35,705 bases of DNA from Olsenella_L kribbiana (lineage in GTDB: Bacteria; Actinomycetota; Coriobacteriia; Coriobacteriales; Atopobiaceae), in assembly GCF_036408795.1 (NCBI RefSeq), contig NZ_JAZGJP010000017.1:1-35705 (forward strand), read 5' to 3'. Shown here piece by piece: positions 8,564-17,265 of this stretch. The notes under the pieces were generated by a model. It had not been told where the DNA came from. It was given only the letters and a program-made list of their open reading frames with translations, and did not search any database. Every line of letters starts with the position of its first letter. Positions within the stretch are counted from its first letter, which is position 1. The translations under genes were made by a program, and so were the position numbers.

Positions 8564-10090
8564 TCACTGCTCCTCCTCGTGGATCTCCTGGATCACTTCT
8601 TCTATCTGCATGCGCGCGCCTACTGGCGGCTTCGTGAGGTTGTGGGGACGGTAGCCCGTAAGGAAGCGTCCCTCGGAGAACTCTTCGGGGATAGCGACAG
8701 GGTACTCGCCTGTGAAGCAGGCACAGCACCAGCCGCCACGAGGGCAGCTCTTTATGAGGCCTTCGACCGAGAGGAAGTGGAGCGAGTCTGCGCCGATATA
8801 CTTGCAGACCTCCTCCTCGCTCATGCGGGCAGAGATCAGCTGGTCCTGCGTGCCGGTATCGATGCCGTAGAAGCAGGGCCACTTGACCTCGGGGGACGTG
8901 ATGCGCACGTGCACTTCCTTGGCGCCGGCATCCTTGAGCATGCGGACGATCTGCTTCGACGTCGTGCCGCGGACGATGGAGTCATCGATCATCACAAGGC
9001 GCTTGCCGGCCACGTTATCGCGCAGGGCATTGAGCTTGAGCCTCACGCCGAGCTGGCGGAGCTCCTGCGTCGGCTGGATGAACGTGCGGGCGATATAGCG
9101 GTTCTTGATGAGGCCCTCGCCGTAGGGAAGGCCGAGCTCGTGGGCATAGCCCTCCGCAGGCGGAAGTCCCGAGTCGGGCACGCCGAAGACCATGTCGGCG
9201 TCGACCGGTGCCTCGCGGGCAAGCTGGCGTCCCATCTCATAGCGCATGGAGTAGATGGACTGTCCATCCTCATAGGAGTCAGGACGGGAGAAGTAGACGT
9301 TCTCGAAGATGCAGCGCGCCCGGGGACGGGGCTCGACGCCGCGCTCGGAGGCGAGGCCGTCATCCGAGATGCGCACAATCTCTCCCGGCTCAATGTCGCG
9401 CATGTACTTTGCACCCACGATATCGAGCGCGCAGGTCTCGGAAGCCACGACATAGTCGTCGTGTCCAAGGCGTCCCAGGACGAGCGGACGGATGCCATTG
9501 GGATCGCGGAAGGCATAGAGCGCATTCTCGCGCACGAGCGCCATCGCATAGCCGCCGTCAATCATCTCCATCGTATGGCGGATGCCCTCGCGCAGGTGGT
9601 GCGTCTGCATCGTGAAGTAGCCGATGAGCTTGGCGGCGACTTCGGAGTCCGTGTTGGAGCGGAAGAAGACGCCGAGGTCGATGAGCTCGCGGCGCAGCGC
9701 ATCCGTATTCACGAGCGTGCCGTTATGGGCGACAGCGATGATCGTGTCATCGATCGTCGAGAGATGGGGCTGTGCTGCCTCCCAGCTCTTGGAGCCTGCC
9801 GTGCCGTAGCGCACATGCCCCACGGCGACCTTGCCCCTGAGGGCTCCGAGGTCGGCATCCGTGAAGACCGCATCGACCAAGCCCAGGTCCTTCCGGACAA
9901 GCACCGTCTTGCCGTCGCCGACGGCGATGCCCGCCGATTCCTGGCCCCTGTGCTGCAGGGCCCTGAGGCCGAAGGCTGTGAGCCTTGCCACATCGCGGTC
10001 GGGCGCCCAGATGCCGAAGACGCCGCACTCTTCATTGAGATGGCTTGCGCAGAGGCTCTCCTCTGCCTGAGCCCTGGTATCAGAAACCAT
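8564..10090 (-). CDS. purF: Amidophosphoribosyltransferase
   Basis: PurF commits PRPP to purine synthesis by replacing its pyrophosphate with ammonia taken from glutamine. In the 508-residue protein the N-terminal nucleophile is Cys22 in NEECGVFGIW, so the first 21 residues would be removed as a propeptide, as in Bacillus PurF. The glutaminase domain fills about residues 22-250. The PRPP site is MIDDSIVRGTTSKQI. The cysteine cluster near the C-terminus (CPRGGWCCACF) suggests the structural [4Fe-4S] cluster of the Bacillus-type enzyme. Start ATG 10090 follows GGGGAG. It lies 26 bases after the sortase gene and two bases before purM, so one transcript is expected. Confidence 0.97.
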   Translation of the reverse strand: MVSDTRAQAEESLCASHLNEECGVFGIWAPDRDVARLTAFGLRALQHRGQESAGIAVGDGKTVLVRKDLGLVDAVFTDADLGALRGKVAVGHVRYGTAGSKSWEAAQPHLSTIDDTIIAVAHNGTLVNTDALRRELIDLGVFFRSNTDSEVAAKLIGYFTMQTHHLREGIRHTMEMIDGGYAMALVRENALYAFRDPNGIRPLVLGRLGHDDYVVASETCALDIVGAKYMRDIEPGEIVRISDDGLASERGVEPRPRARCIFENVYFSRPDSYEDGQSIYSMRYEMGRQLAREAPVDADMVFGVPDSGLPPAEGYAHELGLPYGEGLIKNRYIARTFIQPTQELRQLGVRLKLNALRDNVAGKRLVMIDDSIVRGTTSKQIVRMLKDAGAKEVHVRITSPEVKWPCFYGIDTGTQDQLISARMSEEEVCKYIGADSLHFLSVEGLIKSCPRGGWCCACFTGEYPVAIPEEFSEGRFLTGYRPHNLTKPPVGARMQIEEVIQEIHEEEQ

Positions 10091-10116
10091 GCTCTCCCCT
10101 CGCCTTGTGCCCCAGA

Positions 10117-11157
10117 TCAGGCAGCTGCATCAGCCGCTGCCGCCTCGCTCTTCGGCACGCAGATCAAGACCGTTCGTCCTATTCCATTGTCGTAGTTGCA
10201 TGTTACGAGTGTGAGCACATGGCTCGTCTGCGCAATAATCGCGGAAGCATCAGCGCGCGAAGCCGTGGCCCTTCCCAGAAGATCCGTCAGATAGCTGTGG
10301 AAGTCGTCTCCTGTCATGAACGAGAGCGTTCGCACATTCGTGTCATCAGCCGTCGTCTTGTAGACAAGGAGCGGCTCGAGCTCGTAGCTCTGATTGTTCT
10401 CATCGACATACCAGACCGTCGGATGGCTGTCGAAGGTCGCCTGGTCAGCCATATCGGCAACCGGCTTGAACATCGAGCCATCGAGCAGATGGTGGCCATA
10501 GATGATCGTCTGGGCATCGCGCATGCCCGGCTCCGTATTCTGGTAGTCCATGAAGACCTGGCCGCCCAGGGAATACTCGCCCGTCGCGGTATGGCGGAGA
10601 TACTCGTCGTTGTTGGCACCCTGGTAGACCGGGTAGTTCACGACCGTATCGGGGATGTAGATCCAGCCCACGACATCCGGGTTGATGGCTTCGAGCCCCG
10701 CCCAGTCGATGACAGGCGCCCCATTCGCATTGTCTTCGGGCTCTGTCGCGTACTGCGCAAGCTCCTCGTTCACCTGCTCCTGCTGCTGGTACTGCTGCTG
10801 CGCATGGAACCACATGTAGCCCGCAATGCCGATAAGGACGACGCCGGCAATGAGGAGAAGGGTCGAGAGCACGCGAAGCACCGGGTGCTTCTTTTTCTTC
10901 TTCTCGTCCAGGCCATAGGGATCGAGCTCGCCGTAGGCAGAGGCCTTGCCCTTGCGCTTGCGGTCCCGTGCATCTGCATGCCTGTCATGGCCGACGATGG
11001 GCGTGAACCCCTCCTGGATCGTCGTCCCTTCATCGCCTGCGCTATAGGCGCCGCCCTGCGTGACAGACGCCTCTTCGTCGTCCGTCTCAGGTGCAGCAAT
11101 CTCTTCCGACGGTTCCTCGTCTTCCGGGGAAACGTCCTGTTTCATATGGCGTGCCAT
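10117..11157 (-). CDS. Class B sortase (membrane-anchored transpeptidase)
   Basis: A 346-residue sortase. Residues 1-91 are a long cytoplasmic part, acidic at first and ending in a Lys run; a single membrane helix spans about 92-116; the catalytic domain is outside. Active-site residues are His222 in IIYGHHLLDGSMF (SrtB-like), Cys320 in TLVTC and Arg328 in GIGRTV. Sortases cut sorting signals and join surface proteins to the cell wall or to pilins. No LPxTG or NPQTN-type substrate gene is in the window. The N-terminal extension is much longer than in typical class B enzymes. Start ATG 11157 has AGGAG seven bases upstream. A terminator lies upstream at 11227, so this gene heads a unit with purF-purM-purN, an unusual partner set. 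Confidence 0.9.
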   Translation of the reverse strand: MARHMKQDVSPEDEEPSEEIAAPETDDEEASVTQGGAYSAGDEGTTIQEGFTPIVGHDRHADARDRKRKGKASAYGELDPYGLDEKKKKKHPVLRVLSTLLLIAGVVLIGIAGYMWFHAQQQYQQQEQVNEELAQYATEPEDNANGAPVIDWAGLEAINPDVVGWIYIPDTVVNYPVYQGANNDEYLRHTATGEYSLGGQVFMDYQNTEPGMRDAQTIIYGHHLLDGSMFKPVADMADQATFDSHPTVWYVDENNQSYELEPLLVYKTTADDTNVRTLSFMTGDDFHSYLTDLLGRATASRADASAIIAQTSHVLTLVTCNYDNGIGRTVLICVPKSEAAAADAAA

Positions 11158-11182
11158 AGGCTAGCTCCTATATCGGCAAGAC

Positions 11183-11197
11183 CTGCACGAGGTGCAG
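11183..11197. promoter_or_regulatory. Inverted repeat upstream of the sortase gene
   Basis: The perfect inverted repeat CTGCAC-GAG-GTGCAG sits 26 bases before the sortase start, between the yqeY terminator and the sortase ribosome binding site. It could be an operator or a leader hairpin of the sortase-purFMN transcript. No regulator can be assigned. Confidence 0.35.
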
Positions 11198-11226
11198 GGA
11201 GAGGGCAATATCGCAGTGAGCGTAAC

Positions 11227-11258
11227 AAAAAACTGCCTCCCGCGCACGCGGGAGGCAG
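11227..11258 (-). terminator. Terminator of the purD-to-yqeY unit
   Basis: A 12-bp perfect stem (11233-11244 with 11247-11258) and a 2-base gap in the palindrome are followed on the minus strand by TTTTTT. It begins 10 bases past the yqeY stop and separates that unit from the sortase-purFMN unit. Confidence 0.93.
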
Positions 11259-11267
11259 CCTTGATTC

Positions 11268-11717
11268 CTAGGACAGCTTCTTTCCCAGATAGGATGCTGC
11301 ATAGGGCTTGTCGAAGTTGCCGTTCGTGGCCTTCGTGAGGGCGCCCATGACCTTGCCCATGTCACGCTTCGTCGTGGCGCCGAGCTTTGCCATGGTCTCA
11401 TCGATCAGAAGCTCGAGCTTCTCTCCTGCAACCTGCTCGGGAAGCAGGGAGTCGAGAATCTTTGCCTGCTCCTCGAGCAGCGCGATGCGCTCTGCGTGCG
11501 TGGCCTCGCCTGCCTTGTGGAGGCCGTCGAGCTCCTCTGCCGTCACCTTCTGGAGCTTCTTCACGGCTGCCGTGATGTCGGCCTCGCTCACATCTCGGCG
11601 CTCGTCGACCTCGATCTGCTTCACGGACTGGTTCACGAGGCGCAGAATCTGCGTACGGTTCTTGTCGTGCGCCTTCATCGACTTCTTGATCTCGTCGAGC
11701 AGTTCCTCTTTCGTCAA
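11268..11717 (-). CDS. yqeY: GatB/YqeY domain protein
   Basis: A 149-residue protein of the YqeY family, related to the tail domain of GatB, the subunit of the tRNA-dependent amidotransferase that contacts tRNA. Free-standing YqeY is widespread and its role is not established. The protein is mostly helical and charged. The start is a TTG at 11717 with AAGGA about nine bases upstream; an ATG in that stretch is out of frame and closes after three codons. The usual length is about 148, so this start fits. It follows purE after 31 bases and is ended by the strong terminator at 11227. Confidence 0.88.
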   Translation of the reverse strand: MTKEELLDEIKKSMKAHDKNRTQILRLVNQSVKQIEVDERRDVSEADITAAVKKLQKVTAEELDGLHKAGEATHAERIALLEEQAKILDSLLPEQVAGEKLELLIDETMAKLGATTKRDMGKVMGALTKATNGNFDKPYAASYLGKKLS

Positions 11718-11748
11718 GATTCCATTCCTTCTTCCGGAAGCCGGGTGC

Positions 11749-12210
11749 TTAAGCCTCGGCCATCTCTTTCTTCATCTGAACGATCTTCTCGCGCCATTCA
11801 GGCATCGTCGCGCCGAGGATCTGCGTGGCGTAGATGGCAGCGTTCTTTGCGCCGCCGATTGCGACACAGGCCACGGGCACGCCCGAAGGCATCTGCACCA
11901 TCGAGAGGAGCGAATCCATGCCGCCGAGGTCGGACGTCTTCATCGGCACGCCGACGATCGGAAGCGGCGTGTAGGCGGCAACGACACCGCCGAGGTGCGC
12001 TGCCTTGCCGGCAGCGGCGATGATGACCTTGAGGCCACGGTCAGCGGCCGTAGTTGCCCACTCCTGGACCTTTGCCGGATTCCTGTGGGCGGATGCAATC
12101 ACGAGCTCATAGGGAACGCCGAGCTCCTCGAGCTCCTTCGTGCATGCCTCCATGGTCGGCATATCGGACTTCGAGCCCATGATGATGCCGACAAGCGGTG
12201 TTTCTGCCAT
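11749..12210 (-). CDS. purE: PurE, N5-carboxyaminoimidazole ribonucleotide mutase
   Basis: PurE moves the carboxyl group to give 4-carboxy-5-aminoimidazole ribonucleotide, step six of purine synthesis. The 153-residue protein has GSKSDMPTM at 12-20, the His-containing SAHRNP at 40-45, GKAAHLGG at 68-75 and the SDLGGMDSLLSMVQMPSG stretch. These match class I-like bacterial PurE, which normally works with PurK; no purK is in the window. Start ATG 12210 follows AGGAGG; an ATG at codon -6 lacks one. It lies between the Ser/Thr-tailed membrane protein (50 bases) and yqeY. Confidence 0.95.
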   Translation of the reverse strand: MAETPLVGIIMGSKSDMPTMEACTKELEELGVPYELVIASAHRNPAKVQEWATTAADRGLKVIIAAAGKAAHLGGVVAAYTPLPIVGVPMKTSDLGGMDSLLSMVQMPSGVPVACVAIGGAKNAAIYATQILGATMPEWREKIVQMKKEMAEA

Positions 12211-12260
12211 GCAATGCCTCCTAGACATCCGGGCAGCGCTGCTGCCCTCTTGATTGATGG

Positions 12261-13244
12261 CTACTTCGAGCTGGACTGGGTCTCGCCCGTCGTGGAAGAC
12301 GTATCTGTCGACGTTGTGGTCGAAGATGAGGTGGTCGAGCTGGAGCTCGAGCTTGTACCTGAGCTCGTGGATGTGGACGAGCTCGAATCGGTGGGCTCGG
12401 AGCTGTCGCCTGCATCGCCCAAGCCCAGAATCTCTGTCGGCGACCAGGTCGTGATCTCGCTTCTGAGCTTCGTCTGGATGTCCTCATCCATGCCGGCAAT
12501 CGTGCACGTGAAGTTCACGCGGCCATTTGCCGAGGTGGACTTCCTCCAGATGAATGTCATGAACGATTCGAGGTCGCCTGTCGGCTTCAGGAATCCGAAG
12601 AGCGAGGAGCGCTCAATCGTGCCGTCAGATGCCCTATGCACCTGGACGTGGTAGATGACCGTATCGATGTTGGGGTTCAGGAGCGCATTGACCGCGAAGG
12701 CCGTGGCTTGGATCTGCGAGCCTGCGAAGCACTCCATCGTGTCGCGCGAGGAGGTATCGATGACGGTGACCTCGACCCTGCCGGTATCCTCCGATGCCTC
12801 CTGGATCGTGAAGTCATCCGGGAACTGCGTGAAGCCATTGCCCCACTCGACGCCGCCTGAGAGGGCAGATGCGACCGTGCGGACATTGGCCTCGTCGGAG
12901 AGGTTTGCCGTATTGAGGCGGCGTGCAACGCCACAGGAGACCTGCGCGAGCACGAGCACCGCAAGGAAGATCAGGATGACCGTGATGGCAACCTTCGTGA
13001 TCGACTTCTCGACCGTCGAGCCGGACGGGTCATCTCCCGAAAGCGGGTCGACATCCACGCCGTGTCCGAAGAGCCGCCGGTGAGAGCGCTGGCGCTCTGC
13101 CGCATCCTTGTTGCTGTGGCCTGTCTCGTCGACCTTCTCGAAGAGCTCCTCTGCCTGCTGGGCATCAAGGGCATTTCTCTGCTTTATGGGCATGCGCACT
13201 CCCATTTCCTCGCCGCTGCGCAACGCTTGCATCAGGTCCAACAT
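12261..13244 (-). CDS. Unknown single-pass membrane protein with Ser/Thr-rich tail
   Basis: I do not recognise this 327-residue protein. Residues 1-82 are charged and presumably cytoplasmic. One membrane helix follows at about 83-103 (VAITVILIFLAVLVLAQV). A folded region of about 170 residues should lie outside the membrane. The last 45-50 residues are almost only Ser and Thr with Gly, Asp and Glu, a composition typical of wall-spanning linkers. Internal Met codons at 13205 and 13193 are alternative starts; MPIKQ at 13193 has GGGAG five bases upstream, while the first ATG has GAGG at seven. The gene sits between an ABC exporter and purE on the same strand (66 and 50 bases), within a unit that otherwise makes cytoplasmic enzymes and a transporter. 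Confidence 0.8.
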   Translation of the reverse strand: MLDLMQALRSGEEMGVRMPIKQRNALDAQQAEELFEKVDETGHSNKDAAERQRSHRRLFGHGVDVDPLSGDDPSGSTVEKSITKVAITVILIFLAVLVLAQVSCGVARRLNTANLSDEANVRTVASALSGGVEWGNGFTQFPDDFTIQEASEDTGRVEVTVIDTSSRDTMECFAGSQIQATAFAVNALLNPNIDTVIYHVQVHRASDGTIERSSLFGFLKPTGDLESFMTFIWRKSTSANGRVNFTCTIAGMDEDIQTKLRSEITTWSPTEILGLGDAGDSSEPTDSSSSTSTSSGTSSSSSSTTSSSTTTSTDTSSTTGETQSSSK

Positions 13245-13309
13245 GAGCCAGCCTCAGACCGGCTCATCCAATGCTAAGTATACGCAACTATTTCGGGCAC
13301 GTGTCCCTC

Positions 13310-15133
13310 TCAGAGACGGCTTCCCTCAAACTGCATGCGGTAGTAGCGGGCATAGGTGCCACCCAAGGCCAGAAGCTCCTCATGCGTGCCCCGCTCGGCG
13401 ATCTGTCCCTGCTCGATGGTCGCGATCTCGTCAGCGTCCTTGATCGTCGAGAGCCTGTGGGCGATCACGATCGTCGTGCGTCCCTGGGCAAGCTCGGAAA
13501 GCGCTGCCTGCACCGCCCCTTCAGACTCATTGTCGAGGGCAGATGTCGCCTCATCGAAGATCAGAAGCGGCGGGTTCTTCAGGAAGACGCGTGCGATCGC
13601 GATGCGCTGCTTCTGGCCGCCAGACAGGCGGGCACCTCTCTCCCCTACCTGAGTTTCGAAGCCGTCGGGCAGGGTCTCAATGAAGTCGGCAATGTTGGCG
13701 CGACGTGCTGCCTCGATGATCTCTTCTGCCGTCGCATCCGGCTTTCCGTAGGCGATATTCTCTGCAATCGTCCCGTCGAAGAGATAGACATCCTGCTGGA
13801 CGAGCCCTATCTGCTCATGGAGAGACTTCTGCGTGACCTTGCGCACATCCTGTCCATCTATCCTGATGGATCCCGCATCCACATCGTAGAAGCGCGGCAG
13901 CAGGGAGCAGATGGTCGACTTGCCGCCGCCCGAAGGGCCGACGAGCGCAAGCGTCTCGCCGGGGTGCACGACAAGGTCGAGGCCACGTATGACCTCGCTA
14001 TCCGTTCCGGGGTAGGTGAAGTGCACGTCCTCGTAGACGATCTTTCCTTCTGTGATGGCAAGAGGCTTCGCATCCGGCGCATCCTCGATATCGGGCTGCG
14101 TGTCAAGCACTTCCTGGAAGCGGGCAAAGCCGGCAACCGCTTTGAGGAACGTCTCCGTGAAGTTCAGGATGTTCGTGATCGGCGTCGTGAAGAGCGAGAT
14201 ATAGAGCGCATAGGTCGAAAGGTCGATCGCCTCCATGCGTCCCTGGGCGCAGAGCCAGCCGCCACCGATGATGATGCAGATGTTGAGTATTCCCATCATC
14301 ACGGCAATGAGCGACTGGTAGATGCCCATCGCATGGTACATGCGCACCTTCGAGGCGAGGTAGGCATCGTTCGAGCGGCGGAACTTCTTCCTTTCCAGGT
14401 CCTCAGCAGCAAAGCTCTTGACGACACGGGCACCGGCCAAGGCATCTTCGACGCGGGAGTTCACACCCGAGATGCGCTGGCGGTTCTCGATGAAGACCGC
14501 CTCCATGCGGCGGTTCGCGAAGAAGTTGAAGACGACAAGGACCGCCAAGACGACCGCGAGCACCGCGGTGAGCTCTCCGTTGATGCCAGCCAGGATCACG
14601 AAGGAGCCGACAATCTCGACGAGTCCTATGAGCAGGAACTCAGGGCCGTGGTGCGCCGTCTCGGAGATATCGAAGAGATCGCTCACGAGGCGGCTCATGA
14701 GGTCGCCCGACTTGTGGCGGTCGAAGTAGGAGAAGCTCATCCGCTCATAGGCATCGAAGAGGTCCTCGCGCATCTTCGACTCCATACGGGCACCCATCAC
14801 GTGTCCCCAGAAGATCACGAAGTAGCGGCAGGCAAAGCGCACGGCATACATCGCGACGAGGCCAAGAGCTATTGCCCAGAGGGCTGAGAGGATAGCGTCC
14901 GGGCCTTCCGTGAAGAGCCCCTTCGTGAGGACGCGCAGGATCTGAGGGAACGCAAGGTCGATGCCGGCAACCAGGAGGGCGCAGATGATGTCGCCGACGA
15001 AGAGATGCACCTGCCCCTTGTAGTAGGAAAGGAAGCTCCTCATGAGGTTCCGCTTCTTCGGCCTTGCTGCCTTAGCCTCCACCCGTTCCGCCTTTCTTTC
15101 TGCTCTCCTTATGGAAAGGGAATGCCGAAGCAC
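13310..15133 (-). CDS. ABC exporter, fused membrane and ATPase domains
   Basis: A 607-residue half-transporter that should act as a dimer. The membrane domain spans about residues 35-345 with six helices. The ATPase domain has Walker A GPSGGGKST (399-407), a Q-loop at Gln446-447, signature LSGGQ (503-507), Walker B LLIFDEA (523-529) and the switch His559. The layout is that of MsbA/LmrA-type multidrug, lipid or peptide exporters; the substrate cannot be told. The frame opens with GTG 15133, 18 bases after the nudix stop, with GAGG close upstream. A GTG at codon 18 (15082) with AAAGG at eight bases is an alternative that would drop a very basic N-terminus. It is a single half-transporter gene: no partner half lies beside it. 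Confidence 0.92.
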   Translation of the reverse strand: MLRHSLSIRRAERKAERVEAKAARPKKRNLMRSFLSYYKGQVHLFVGDIICALLVAGIDLAFPQILRVLTKGLFTEGPDAILSALWAIALGLVAMYAVRFACRYFVIFWGHVMGARMESKMREDLFDAYERMSFSYFDRHKSGDLMSRLVSDLFDISETAHHGPEFLLIGLVEIVGSFVILAGINGELTAVLAVVLAVLVVFNFFANRRMEAVFIENRQRISGVNSRVEDALAGARVVKSFAAEDLERKKFRRSNDAYLASKVRMYHAMGIYQSLIAVMMGILNICIIIGGGWLCAQGRMEAIDLSTYALYISLFTTPITNILNFTETFLKAVAGFARFQEVLDTQPDIEDAPDAKPLAITEGKIVYEDVHFTYPGTDSEVIRGLDLVVHPGETLALVGPSGGGKSTICSLLPRFYDVDAGSIRIDGQDVRKVTQKSLHEQIGLVQQDVYLFDGTIAENIAYGKPDATAEEIIEAARRANIADFIETLPDGFETQVGERGARLSGGQKQRIAIARVFLKNPPLLIFDEATSALDNESEGAVQAALSELAQGRTTIVIAHRLSTIKDADEIATIEQGQIAERGTHEELLALGGTYARYYRMQFEGSRL

Positions 15134-15151
15134 TCCCTCTTCTCGTCTCTG

Positions 15152-15940
15152 TTACTGCTGCTGGTCTTCCGGCACAGGGCCCGGATCGAGCCGTCTCGAT
15201 ACCGCATCGCAGATGAGGGCGCCGACGACGGTCTTTGCATCCTCGATGCGTCCGTCGAGCACCGCATCCACCAGCTCGCCGACGTCGACCAGATCGACGT
15301 TGATGAACTCGTCTGCATCAGGCGAGCTCTCTGCCAGCTTGAGCCCTGTCGCCATATAGATATGGATGAGCTCGTCGGCAAAGCCGGCAGAGGTGGCAAT
15401 CGTCGTGAGATAGGCCATCTTCTGTGCAGTGAAGCCGGTCTCCTCCTTGAGCTCGCGCTCGGCACAGGCCAGAGGATCCTCTCCCGGCGCAAGCTTGCCG
15501 GCAGGAATCTCGACCGTGACGCGTCCCAAGGCCGTGCGGTACTGGCGCACGAGGCAGATCTGCCCTTCCTCGGTGAGCGCGACGACAGCGACAGCGCCGG
15601 GATGCCTCACGACATCGCGTATTGCCATCCTCCCGTCCGGCAGCTTCACCTGGAGCCGGTCGACGTTGAAGATGCGACCTGTCCAGGCCACGTCCTCCGT
15701 GAGCACCTGCTCCTCGAGCTGGCGGTCTCTGGGGTCATCCTCGCCGAGGACGAGGTGCCGCGCCTCGGGTGCGCCCGAAAGATGGTCCTGGACGCTCCTG
15801 TCGCCGTCGAAGGTATAGGCACCCGCTGCATCATTGAGTGTCGCTGCTGCTTCGGTCCTGGCGGCAGCGAGGTCCTTCTTGTCCGGAAGCACGTCGCTCG
15901 AAAGCGCCACAGCTTCCGGCTTCTCGATCTTCTTTCCCAT
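15152..15940 (-). CDS. Nudix hydrolase, ADP-ribose pyrophosphatase type
   Basis: A 262-residue Nudix protein with an exact box: Gly148, Glu154, Arg162-Glu163, Glu166-Glu167 and Gly169. The preceding TGRIFNVDRLQVKLPDG and VRQYR stretches are those of ADP-ribose/NDP-sugar pyrophosphatases, which split ADP-ribose to AMP and ribose 5-phosphate. About 80 residues before the Nudix domain (DAAGAYTFDGDRSVQDHL, then EARHLVLGED) are extra compared with the usual 180-210-residue enzymes and look poorly structured. ATG 15940 lies one base past the purD stop with GAGG six bases upstream, giving tight coupling to purD. The ABC exporter follows after 18 bases. Confidence 0.9.
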   Translation of the reverse strand: MGKKIEKPEAVALSSDVLPDKKDLAAARTEAAATLNDAAGAYTFDGDRSVQDHLSGAPEARHLVLGEDDPRDRQLEEQVLTEDVAWTGRIFNVDRLQVKLPDGRMAIRDVVRHPGAVAVVALTEEGQICLVRQYRTALGRVTVEIPAGKLAPGEDPLACAERELKEETGFTAQKMAYLTTIATSAGFADELIHIYMATGLKLAESSPDADEFINVDLVDVGELVDAVLDGRIEDAKTVVGALICDAVSRRLDPGPVPEDQQQ

Positions 15941-15941
15941 G

Positions 15942-17243
15942 CTAAGCCTCGAGCGCAGCGCGGCCCTTGATGGCCTTGATGCCGATATCGTGGCGGTAGG
16001 TCTTGCCCTCGAACCAGATCTTGTCGCACGCCTCGTAGGCAAGGTTTCGGGCATCCTCGAAGGTATCGGCGACAGCCGTCACATCGAGGACACGGCCGCC
16101 TGCGGTCACGAGGTTGCCATCCGCGTCAAGAGCCGTGCCGGCATGGTAGACCGTGACGCCGGGCATTGCATTGGCATCCTCGACGCCGACAATCTTCTTG
16201 CCCTTCTCATAGGAGCCAGGATAGCCTGCGCTCGTGAGGACCACAGAGACGGCCCAGTCATCGTCCCAGGAGACCATGTCAGGCGAGAGGGTCCCTGCGT
16301 CGCAGGCAAGGAAGGCCTCAACAAGGTCGCCCTTCATGCGCGGCAGCACGACCTGGGTCTCGGGGTCGCCGAAGCGGGCGTTGAACTCGAGGACCTTGGG
16401 GCCGTCCTTCGTGAGCATGAAGCCGCCGTAGAGGCAGCCGGAGTAGGTGATGCCTTCGCTCCTCAGCTCATCCACGACCTTCTGCTCGATCTCGACCATG
16501 CGGTCAAGCTCGCCCGGAAGAAGGATGGGAACAGGAGAGTAGACGCCCATGCCGCCCGTGTTGAGGCCACGGTCGCCGTCAAGCGCACGCTTGTGGTCCT
16601 GGCTCGTCGCAAGCGGCACGAGGGTCGTGCCGTCCGTGAGGGCAAGAAGCGAGCACTCGGGGCCTTTGAGCATCTCCTCGACGACCACGGTCTTGCCGGC
16701 ATCGCCGAAGTGTCCGCTGAAGCATTCATGCACGCCTTCGAGGGCCTCCTCGGTCGTGTTCGCGACGATGACGCCCTTGCCGGCAGCAAGGCCATCTGCC
16801 TTCACGACGCAGGGGCCGGCAAGCTCCTTCACGTAGGCTGCGCACGCATCCTCATCCGTGAAGCTCTTCCAGGCTGCCGTCGGCACGCCTGCCTTTTCCA
16901 TCACATGCTTCGCGAACTCCTTCGAGCCCTCCATCTGGGCCGCCTCGGCATTCGGTCCGAAGACCGGGATGCCAGCTGCACGCACAGCGTCGCCGACGCC
17001 CTTGACGAGGGGCGCCTCAGGGCCGATTACGACGAGGCCGACTCCGTGCTCTTTCGCGAATGCTGCCACCGCCTCAGGAGATTCAGGATCGAGCTCTGCC
17101 TTCTCGGCCAGATCGTACATGCCGCCATTGCCCGGCGCCACATAGATCTTGCCGGCACGCGGAGACTGGGCAAGCTTCACGAGCAGCGCATGCTCGCGGC
17201 CGCCTGCGCCCAGCAAAAGAATCGAGACCTTGTCTTCAGCCAT
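15942..17243 (-). CDS. purD: Phosphoribosylamine-glycine ligase (GAR synthetase)
   Basis: PurD joins glycine to phosphoribosylamine with ATP, step two of purine synthesis. The 433-residue ATP-grasp protein has GAGGREHAL at 12-20, VKADGLAAGKGVIV in the ATP-grasp fold and FNARFGDPETQ near the metal site. Length fits the usual 420-430. ATG 17243 follows AAGGAGG; the frame extends 13 codons further without support. A stem-loop at 17266-17297 lies just before its ribosome binding site. The stop is one base before the nudix start. Confidence 0.97.
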   Translation of the reverse strand: MAEDKVSILLLGAGGREHALLVKLAQSPRAGKIYVAPGNGGMYDLAEKAELDPESPEAVAAFAKEHGVGLVVIGPEAPLVKGVGDAVRAAGIPVFGPNAEAAQMEGSKEFAKHVMEKAGVPTAAWKSFTDEDACAAYVKELAGPCVVKADGLAAGKGVIVANTTEEALEGVHECFSGHFGDAGKTVVVEEMLKGPECSLLALTDGTTLVPLATSQDHKRALDGDRGLNTGGMGVYSPVPILLPGELDRMVEIEQKVVDELRSEGITYSGCLYGGFMLTKDGPKVLEFNARFGDPETQVVLPRMKGDLVEAFLACDAGTLSPDMVSWDDDWAVSVVLTSAGYPGSYEKGKKIVGVEDANAMPGVTVYHAGTALDADGNLVTAGGRVLDVTAVADTFEDARNLAYEACDKIWFEGKTYRHDIGIKAIKGRAALEA

Positions 17244-17265
17244 CAGGGGCCTCCTTCTAAAGACC

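Noticed and set aside
8562..8882. N-terminal extension of purM into purF
   Set aside because: Homology starts at the ATG at 8561, which has a strong GAGGAGGAG site; the extension is a shadow of purF.
11158..11226. Purine riboswitch ahead of the sortase-purFMN unit
   Set aside because: The leader is under 70 bases and shows just a simple inverted repeat, not the three-way junction of a purine riboswitch.
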